Positions 14,269 through 19,714 of a stretch of DNA of 19,714 nucleotides are shown piece after piece. The DNA is taken from NCBI GenBank assembly GCA_050258555.1, contig JBLMZA010000015.1, positions 1 to 19,714 on the forward strand, given 5' to 3'. The DNA comes from CAISDA01 sp050258555 (lineage in GTDB: Bacteria > Bacteroidota > Ignavibacteria > UBA10030 > UBA8401). The position numbers were made by a program, and so were the translations under genes. The notes below the pieces were generated by a model, which saw only the letters and a list, made by a program, of their open reading frames with translations, did not search any database and was not told the origin of the DNA. The stretch's first letter is position 1. The number at the start of each line of letters is the position of its first letter.

Positions 14269-15567
14269 ATGAAAACTCAGAAGCAAAAGATTCATATTGT
14301 GACGTTGGGATGTGCGAAGAACACCGTAGATTCGGAAGTACTGGAAGGACAGCTTCGCGGCAACCATTTTGCGATGGCGCAGGATGCCTCCGAGGCGGAC
14401 ATCGCGATCATCAACACGTGCGGATTCATCGGGGATGCGAAGAAGCAATCCGTCGACACCATCCTCGAAGCCGTTGAACTGAAAAAGCGCCGGAAGCTCG
14501 ACAAGGTCTATGTGATGGGGTGCCTTTCCGAGCGCTACCATTCGGAGCTTGCAAAGGAAATCCCGGAGGTCGACCGGTTCTTCGGCTCGAACGAGCTGCC
14601 GAACATCCTGAATGCGCTCGGCGGCGAATTCAAATACGAACTCCTGGGGGAGCGGACGCTCTCGACGCCCGAGTATTCAGCCTATCTGAAGATTTCGGAG
14701 GGCTGCGACAATCCCTGTTCGTTCTGCGCCATCCCGCTCATGCGCGGCGTGCACCGCTCGAAGCCGGTGGAAGAAATCATGTCCGAAGCCGTGCGCCTGG
14801 CCTCGAAAGGCGTGAAGGAGCTGATCGTCATCGGACAGGATACGACGTATTACGGACTCGATCTGTACAAGGAGCGCGCTCTTTCCTCGCTCCTGCGCTC
14901 GCTCGCATCGGTGAAGGGTTTCGAATGGATCCGGCTCATGTATGCCTATCCGGCAAAGTTTCCGCTGGATGTTCTGCCCGTCATGGCGGACCATGCCAAC
15001 ATCTGCCGGTATCTGGACATGCCCGTGCAGCACGCATCGGATGCCGTGCTGAAGTCGATGCGCCGGGGCATCACGCGCCGCGCGCTCGAGGACCTCATCG
15101 GCAGGATCAGAAGCGCCGTGCCGGATATTGCGCTCCGGACGACGCTCATCACGGGATATCCGAATGAGACCGAACGCGATGTGGAGGAGCTGGCCGAGTT
15201 CATGAAGCAGATGCGCTTCGAGCGGCTGGGGATCTTCACGTATTCGCAGGAGGAAGACACCACGGCGTACGGACTCGGCGATCCGATTCCCGAGCAGGAG
15301 AAGGAGCGCCGGAAGGAATACCTGATGGACGTGCAGCGGGCGATCTCGCTCGAGCACAACGAGCGGCAGATCGGCCGCACCGTGCGCGTGCTTGTGGAGC
15401 GGCACGAAGACGGCGTGTATGCGGGGCGCACCGAATATGATGCCCCCGAGATCGACAATGAAATCTTCATCGCTTCCCCGAACGATCGACACTTATTGCC
15501 CGGTGAGTTTGTTTTAAGTACTGTAAAGGATGCCGTGGAGTATGATCTCTACGGAGATGTGGTCTGA
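14269..15567 (+). CDS. rimO: Ribosomal protein S12 methylthiotransferase RimO
   Basis: This radical-SAM enzyme methylthiolates the conserved Asp of ribosomal protein S12. The 432-aa protein has the UPF0004 domain with three cluster Cys (Cys15 in 'VTLGCAKNTVDSE', Cys51 in 'NTCGFIGDAK', Cys85 in 'VMGCLSERY'). The radical-SAM motif is Cys146-x3-Cys150-x2-Cys153 ('GCDNPCSFCAIPLMRG'). A C-terminal TRAM domain spans about 365-432. The 'LGCAKNTVDSE' and 'CAIPLMRG' forms point to RimO and not MiaB. AGGAAAG lies just upstream of the ATG. It is a housekeeping gene with no evident link to the lipid genes beyond co-transcription. Confidence 0.96.
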   Translation: MKTQKQKIHIVTLGCAKNTVDSEVLEGQLRGNHFAMAQDASEADIAIINTCGFIGDAKKQSVDTILEAVELKKRRKLDKVYVMGCLSERYHSELAKEIPEVDRFFGSNELPNILNALGGEFKYELLGERTLSTPEYSAYLKISEGCDNPCSFCAIPLMRGVHRSKPVEEIMSEAVRLASKGVKELIVIGQDTTYYGLDLYKERALSSLLRSLASVKGFEWIRLMYAYPAKFPLDVLPVMADHANICRYLDMPVQHASDAVLKSMRRGITRRALEDLIGRIRSAVPDIALRTTLITGYPNETERDVEELAEFMKQMRFERLGIFTYSQEEDTTAYGLGDPIPEQEKERRKEYLMDVQRAISLEHNERQIGRTVRVLVERHEDGVYAGRTEYDAPEIDNEIFIASPNDRHLLPGEFVLSTVKDAVEYDLYGDVV

Positions 15568-15580
15568 TAATACATTATCA
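15565..15580. promoter_or_regulatory. Perfect 7-2-7 inverted repeat across the rimO stop / GWxTD start
   Basis: TGATAAT (15565-15571) and ATTATCA (15574-15580) are separated by AC. The element begins with the rimO stop codon TGA and ends one base before the GWxTD start ATG at 15582, in the place where a ribosome site would sit. It is AT-rich in a GC-rich cluster. It could be a protein-binding site or a weak RNA structure, or a chance consequence of an AT-rich stop region. Confidence 0.4.
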
Positions 15581-15581
15581 C

Positions 15582-16883
15582 ATGATCGTACGAACCATCG
15601 TTGTGCTGATGCTGCTGTCTGTTGTCCGTACAGGAGTATGGTCTCAGGTTGAAACCCGCGTTCCGACCACCCCGGGTGCCGATATCCCGGAATTCTTTCT
15701 CGATGCCATCAGTTTTGCATCAAACGATTCCCTGCATTCGCGACTGGATGTGTACATCCATGTGCCCTACGACGTGCTCCGCTTCGTCATGAGCGAGGGG
15801 ACGTTCAAGGCGAAATACGACATCACGGTGAACGTGATGACCGGCGATGACCGTTCGGTCGCAGAAAAGACATGGACCGAGGACATCACCCATTCCACGT
15901 ATGAGGAAACCGAAAACCGCGCCGCCTACAATCTGACGCAGCGCTCATTCGAACTCGAGCCGGGCGAATATACGCTGCGGGCCCTTGTGCACGATACGGA
16001 GTCGAAAAAGAACGCGACCGTGATCCGGAAGGTGACGGTCGGCCGCTACGGCGGCAGCGCCCTGGCCATGAGCGACATCATGCTCATCAGCCGCGTGACA
16101 TCCGACAAGGGCAGGCTCAACATCGTGCCGAACATTTCCGGTAACGTCGCCGATGTGATCAACGGCCTCTACGTCTTCTATGAAGTCTATAATATGGATG
16201 TGGGCGATTCGGTCGAGTCGCTCTATTCGATCACGGACATGAAGGGCAAGAGCGTGTTCGGCCAGCGCGTGCTGCACCGGCTCTCGGGCCGGCGCACGCA
16301 GGTGATCGAGAAGCTCGATACCGCCCAGTATTCGATGGGCACATACGTGCTGACGGCGCAGGTCCGGGCGCTGGCGCATGAGCCGGGACGCGAGACGCAG
16401 AGCGTCGAAAAGAAGAAGGCGTTTGTCGCCAAATGGGGCAACATGCCCTACAGCGTCACCGACTGGGATCTTGCGATCCGCCAGCTCCGCTATATCGCCA
16501 AGGACAGCGAGTACGAGCAGCTTTCCGAGGCGAAGACCGTGGAGGAGAAGCAGAAGCTGTTTCAGGAATTCTGGCGCCGGCGCGATCCGAGCCCCGATAC
16601 CAAGCGCAACGAGTACATGGAGGAGTATTATTCGCGCGTGGAGTACGCGAACCAGCACTTCTCGCATTACCTGCCCGGCTGGCGCACCGACATGGGCATG
16701 GTCTTCATCCTGCTCGGCTCGCCGAACAATGTGGAGCGCCATCCGTTCGACATCGATTCGAAGCCGTACGAGATCTGGTCCTATTACGATTACAACCGTC
16801 AGGTGATCTTCGTGGACGATACCGGCTTCGGCGACTTCAAGCTCATCACGCCGGTGTACGATCTGCTCCAGCGCGCGAAATAA
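15582..16883 (+). CDS. GWxTD domain-containing exported protein
   Basis: This 433-aa protein starts with a signal peptide ('MIVRTIVVLMLLSVVRTGVWSQ'). The first half is beta-rich, with repeated 'Y.L..QVRAL' type strands resembling immunoglobulin-like modules. The C-terminal GWxTD domain has the name-giving motif GWRTD (366-370), then 'MGMVFILLGSPNNVERHPF', 'YEIWSYYDY' and 'VIFVDDTGFGDFKLI'. The domain is typical of Bacteroidota/Chlorobiota, Acidobacteria and Gemmatimonadota, and its biochemical role is not established. It lies 14 bp after rimO and 25 bp before the Omp85 gene, which suggests a task at the outer membrane (inference). No Shine-Dalgarno is visible; a 16-bp inverted repeat occupies that place. 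Confidence 0.94.
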   Translation: MIVRTIVVLMLLSVVRTGVWSQVETRVPTTPGADIPEFFLDAISFASNDSLHSRLDVYIHVPYDVLRFVMSEGTFKAKYDITVNVMTGDDRSVAEKTWTEDITHSTYEETENRAAYNLTQRSFELEPGEYTLRALVHDTESKKNATVIRKVTVGRYGGSALAMSDIMLISRVTSDKGRLNIVPNISGNVADVINGLYVFYEVYNMDVGDSVESLYSITDMKGKSVFGQRVLHRLSGRRTQVIEKLDTAQYSMGTYVLTAQVRALAHEPGRETQSVEKKKAFVAKWGNMPYSVTDWDLAIRQLRYIAKDSEYEQLSEAKTVEEKQKLFQEFWRRRDPSPDTKRNEYMEEYYSRVEYANQHFSHYLPGWRTDMGMVFILLGSPNNVERHPFDIDSKPYEIWSYYDYNRQVIFVDDTGFGDFKLITPVYDLLQRAK

Positions 16884-16908
16884 ACGACGATTCCTTTTTT
16901 CTTCGACG

Positions 16909-18444
16909 ATGCGTCTTCTGTGGTGTGCACTCTTGCTGCTTGCGGTCCATGCCGGTGCTTCCGCACAGGATGCCATGCCTGTTGTTTCCTCGGTCGGTCT
17001 GCGCGGCAATGCGGAGGTGAAAGACGAGCTGCTGCGGCGGCACATCGAAACGGCCGTCGGAGCTCCGCTCAGCCAGTCGACGGTCGAGCGCGACATCCAG
17101 GCGCTGCTTACCTATTACACCGGACTCGGATTTCCCTTTGCCGAAGTGCGCATCGGCGTTACGCTTGCCGATACGATGGATGCGCCGTCGGCCGATGTTC
17201 TCTTCACCATCAACGAGGGGCCCCGTGTGATCGTGCGGGAGATGTCCGTGCAGGGCAACACCGTCACGCAAAGCGGCGTCATCGTGCGCGAGGCGCGCCT
17301 GAGCGCCGATGAACCCTTCTCGCAGTCGAAGCTCGACAGGCTGAGACGGCGGCTCGACCGGCTTCAGCTCTTCACCTCCGTCGGGGAGCTTCAGCTCTAT
17401 CTGCTGAACGATTCGAGTGCGTCGCGGCCGGTGCGCAACGGGGGCATTCTCTGCACGGTGGAAGAAGGGAACATGACGACATTCGACGGCGTGATCGGCT
17501 ACGTGCCCGGACGCACGGCGCAGGAACGCGGCTATCTCACGGGACTCGTCTCGCTGACGATGAAGAATCTCTTCGGCACCGGCCGAAGAGTCTCGGCCAG
17601 GTGGCAGCGCGAAACGGCGTCGACGCAGGAGCTCGAGCTGCGCTATACCGAGCCGTGGTTTCTCGGCGTACCGCTCGATCTGAGCGCCGGATACTATCAG
17701 CGCAAACAGGATTCGCTGTATGTGAAGGATGTGCTCTCGGGAAGAGGAGACTACAATCTGACCGATGAACTGACGTTTTCGGCCACGGTGAACAGCGAGT
17801 CGATCTATCCGTCGACAAGCGTCGGGTATTTCACGGTCTTTGAAAGCTCCTCGCTCATGCTCGGCGGCGAGATCCGCTACGATACGCGCGACAACAGCCG
17901 TGTGCCGACATCGGGCATCCGCTACAGCACAAGCTATCAGACGGGAACGAAGAAGATCACCGGGCCGGCGCAGTATCTTCTGCCGACCGATACGCGCAAT
18001 TATTTTCTGCGCCGCGTATCGGTGGACCTCGATCTGTATCTGATGCCGTGGCGCCGGCATGTCTTCGCAGCAGGCGGACACGGCAGGCAGGTGTCGTCGA
18101 CCGTGCTCGAGATCAGCGACATGATCCAGTTCGGCGGTTCATCGACCGTGCGCGGCTACAGGGAAAACCAGTTCTTCGGATCGCGCGTCGCATGGACGTC
18201 GCTCGAGTACCGGTATTTGACCGGAAGGCTCTCGCATGTTTTCGTCTTCGCCGATGCCGGATATTTTTCGCGTCCGGAAGAGCCCGAGCGCGGCGTCTCA
18301 CAGCAGGAGCGCATGCTTTACGGATACGGCATCGGAGCGCGGCTCGAGACCGGTCTCGGCATACTGGGCGTGAGTTACGCGCTCGGAAAAGGCGACACAT
18401 TCAGCGCCGGCAAAATCCACTTCGGCATCGTCAACGAATTCTGA
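16909..18444 (+). CDS. Omp85/BamA-TamA family outer membrane protein
   Basis: This 511-aa protein has a signal peptide (about 1-19, ending ASA-Q). Two POTRA-like modules follow (about 25-95 and 100-165), recognisable by 'VSSVGLRGNAEVKDELLRRHI', 'LLTYYTGLGFPFAEVRI', 'FTINEGPRVIVREMSVQGNT' and 'LDRLRRRLDRLQLFTSV'. The rest is a 16-strand-type barrel of alternating polar and hydrophobic strands. The loop-6 signature VRGY is at 414-417 ('SSTVRGYRENQFFGS'), and the chain ends in the aromatic residue expected for barrel insertion (C-terminal Phe). With only two POTRAs and 511 residues it is smaller than typical BamA (about 800 aa), so it is more likely a TamA-like or specialised Omp85 protein. It sits between the GWxTD gene and the prenyltransferase gene, whose start is 1 bp past its stop. 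Confidence 0.93.
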   Translation: MRLLWCALLLLAVHAGASAQDAMPVVSSVGLRGNAEVKDELLRRHIETAVGAPLSQSTVERDIQALLTYYTGLGFPFAEVRIGVTLADTMDAPSADVLFTINEGPRVIVREMSVQGNTVTQSGVIVREARLSADEPFSQSKLDRLRRRLDRLQLFTSVGELQLYLLNDSSASRPVRNGGILCTVEEGNMTTFDGVIGYVPGRTAQERGYLTGLVSLTMKNLFGTGRRVSARWQRETASTQELELRYTEPWFLGVPLDLSAGYYQRKQDSLYVKDVLSGRGDYNLTDELTFSATVNSESIYPSTSVGYFTVFESSSLMLGGEIRYDTRDNSRVPTSGIRYSTSYQTGTKKITGPAQYLLPTDTRNYFLRRVSVDLDLYLMPWRRHVFAAGGHGRQVSSTVLEISDMIQFGGSSTVRGYRENQFFGSRVAWTSLEYRYLTGRLSHVFVFADAGYFSRPEEPERGVSQQERMLYGYGIGARLETGLGILGVSYALGKGDTFSAGKIHFGIVNEF

Positions 18445-18445
18445 T

Positions 18446-19270
18446 ATGAACCCTTATCTGCGCCTGATCCGTCCTTCGAATTTCGTGATCACACTGTGTT
18501 CCATTGCGCTCGCGTGCGTGCTTGCCGGCGGCACGGCGGCGCAATGGATGCTCATCGCCGCGGCCTCGCTGTCCGGGGCCCTCATCGGCGCCGGAGGCAT
18601 GGTGATCAACGATCTCTTCGATATCGCCATCGACCGGATCAACAAGCCCGACCGCCCCCTGGCCTCCGGCGTGATTTCACCCGGCGCGGCGCGCATGGCC
18701 TACCGCGCGCTCACGGCCTCGGGACTGCTTCTGACGCTCACGCTTCCTGTCGGCGCGCAGCTGATCGCGGTCATCGCTTCGGTGATCATCTATGTGTACA
18801 GCGCGGTGTTGAAGCGCACCGTGCTTGCGGGAAATATCGCCGTGGGACTCATGACGGGACTCACGTTCATCTACGGCGGTGCGGCGGTGGGATCGGTGGA
18901 GCGGGGACTGCTGCCTGCCGTCTTCGCGCTGTTGATGAATGCGGGCCGCGAGATCATCAAGGACATGGAGGATGTCGAGGGCGACCGGAAGGAGGGAGCG
19001 CTCACGCTTCCCGTGAAATTCGGCATGAAAGCCGGCGCTTCGGCCGCCACGGCGGTCCTGCTCCTGCTTGTCGCAGCCTCGATGGCGCCCGTCGTGCTCT
19101 CGATCTATACCTGGAAATACCTCATTCTCGTTGCCGCGGGAATGATCAGCGTCATCGGCTACTGCCTGTATTCGCTCTGGACGGATCAGTCGACGGCGAA
19201 TCTTCACCGGCTCAGCACCATCTTGAAATACGACATGATCGTGGGACTGGCCGCCATTTATCTCGGATAG
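18446..19270 (+). CDS. UbiA-family prenyltransferase, DGGGP synthase-like
   Basis: This 274-aa membrane protein has about eight to nine helices. It carries both Asp-rich UbiA motifs: NDLFDIAID (55-63), followed by 'RINKPDRPLASG', and 'GREIIKDMEDVEGD' (167-180; Glu169, Asp173, Asp176, Asp180). The latter, together with 'YSAVLKRTVLAGN', is typical of geranylgeranylglyceryl-phosphate geranylgeranyltransferase (DGGGP synthase), which forms the second ether bond of archaeal lipids. UbiA, MenA, CtaB and chlorophyll synthase have different second motifs. Relatives with this annotation occur in Bacteroidota, where their true product is mostly untested. The start is 1 bp after the Omp85 stop with no ribosome site, implying coupled translation. 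UbiA membership is certain; the exact substrate is inference. Confidence 0.93.
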   Translation: MNPYLRLIRPSNFVITLCSIALACVLAGGTAAQWMLIAAASLSGALIGAGGMVINDLFDIAIDRINKPDRPLASGVISPGAARMAYRALTASGLLLTLTLPVGAQLIAVIASVIIYVYSAVLKRTVLAGNIAVGLMTGLTFIYGGAAVGSVERGLLPAVFALLMNAGREIIKDMEDVEGDRKEGALTLPVKFGMKAGASAATAVLLLLVAASMAPVVLSIYTWKYLILVAAGMISVIGYCLYSLWTDQSTANLHRLSTILKYDMIVGLAAIYLG

Positions 19271-19282
19271 GATTGCACGCGT

Positions 19283-19714
19283 ATGCTCCTGAAGTTTGAA
19301 CGTCGATATTGGTCGAAAGGCCTGCTGCATGTGGCCGGAGTGGATGAGGCGGGACGGGGGCCGCTGGCCGGACCCGTTGTGGCCGCGGCGGTTATCTTTC
19401 CCCGCGATGTGGTGATCGAAGGCGTCAACGATTCGAAAAAGCTCACCGAACGGACGCGCGATGCGCTCTTCGGCCTGATCCATGAGCGCGCGCTCGCTGT
19501 GGGCGTCGGCATTGTGGAGCATGAGGAGATCGACCGCATCAATATTCTTCAGGCCACCATCCGCGCCATGAAGTGCGCGATCGCGCAGCTTGCGGTCGAG
19601 CCGGAGCAGCTGCTGGTGGACGGCAACTTCTTCAAACATGAAACGTGTCCGGTTCTGAATATCGTCAAAGGCGATGCGCTTTCGCATTCGATCGCCGCCG
19701 CATCGATCGTGGCC
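19283..19714 (+). CDS. rnhB: Ribonuclease HII, 5' part (truncated by window end)
   Basis: RNase HII removes ribonucleotides and RNA from RNA-DNA hybrids. The first 144 codons are present and the frame is still open at the window end. The characteristic 'VAGVDEAGRGPLAGPVVAAAV' supplies the first two catalytic acids. 'VNDSKKLTERTRDAL', 'DRINILQATIRAMK', 'LLVDGNFF' (third acid) and 'VKGDALSHSIAAASIVA' (fourth acid) follow in the right order. About 50-60 further residues are expected downstream. It starts 12 bp after the prenyltransferase stop. The ATG at 19283 gives a short extension before the conserved core, and a weak AGGA lies 13 nt upstream. Confidence 0.96.
   Translation, partial: MLLKFERRYWSKGLLHVAGVDEAGRGPLAGPVVAAAVIFPRDVVIEGVNDSKKLTERTRDALFGLIHERALAVGVGIVEHEEIDRINILQATIRAMKCAIAQLAVEPEQLLVDGNFFKHETCPVLNIVKGDALSHSIAAASIVA

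Larger units (their letters stand above)
8024..19714 (+). other. Probable 13-gene co-directional transcription unit (envelope/lipid)
   Basis: All thirteen genes from the FKBP gene to rnhB are on the + strand. Junctions are 8 bp, a 4-bp overlap, 9, 7 (or a 17-bp overlap), 5, 30, 21, 25, 14, 25, 1 and 12 bp. No terminator-like hairpin with a T-run is visible between them. A strong terminator (7914-7973) marks the left limit, and the right limit is outside the window. Internal promoters cannot be excluded, the best place being the AT-rich end of cdsA. Confidence 0.6.

Overview
This window looks like chromosomal DNA of a GC-rich bacterium (by eye well above 50% GC; not counted) of the FCB superphylum. 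I suspect the Ignavibacteria/Kapabacteria side of Bacteroidota-Chlorobiota. The reasons are a GWxTD-domain exported protein, a very long exported TPR protein, a DUF3108 protein, an HU gene with a promoter resembling the Bacteroidetes type (TTTG, then TAnnTTT), and many tightly packed genes without an obvious Shine-Dalgarno. The placement is an inference from gene content. There are no rRNA, tRNA, transposase, phage or CRISPR genes, and no gene-free stretch exceeds 300 bp.

Left part (1-6981). The window opens inside a small integral-membrane protein on the + strand, which converges on a minus-strand unit. That unit reads TPR protein (3149-6781), uncharacterised 479-aa protein (1694-3133), then the GTPase gene obgE (585-1574). 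ObgE is flanked on both sides by copies of a short, near-perfect palindromic repeat with arms GGGGCGAAGC/GCTTCGCCCC. Three copies lie downstream of obgE, and one full copy plus two half copies lie upstream. One half copy supplies the stop codon of the neighbouring gene.

Middle (6918-7973). A small exported Cys-containing protein with its own strong terminator (minus strand) is divergent from a stand-alone HU gene. The HU gene has a recognisable promoter, ribosome site and strong terminator, the layout of an independently and highly expressed nucleoid protein.

Right part (8024-19714). Thirteen genes on the + strand are separated by at most about 30 bp or overlap, and run off the end of the window. 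In order they encode FKBP lipoprotein, 2[4Fe-4S] ferredoxin, geranylgeranyl-reductase-family flavoprotein, exported VanX-like D,D-dipeptidase, GT9 glycosyltransferase, DUF3108 protein, CPBP protease, CdsA, RimO, GWxTD protein, Omp85/BamA-like barrel, UbiA-family prenyltransferase and RNase HII. Most concern the cell envelope.

The most interesting point is a possible isoprenoid (archaeal-type) lipid branch inside this cluster. The UbiA protein has the signatures of (S)-2,3-di-O-geranylgeranylglyceryl-phosphate synthase. The reductase carries the complete YxWxFPx8GxG motif of archaeal geranylgeranyl reductases and is translationally coupled to its own ferredoxin, as in Methanosarcina. CdsA lies between them. 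The other necessary enzymes (G1P dehydrogenase, GGGP synthase, GGPP synthase) are not in the window, so this is a candidate and not a demonstrated pathway.
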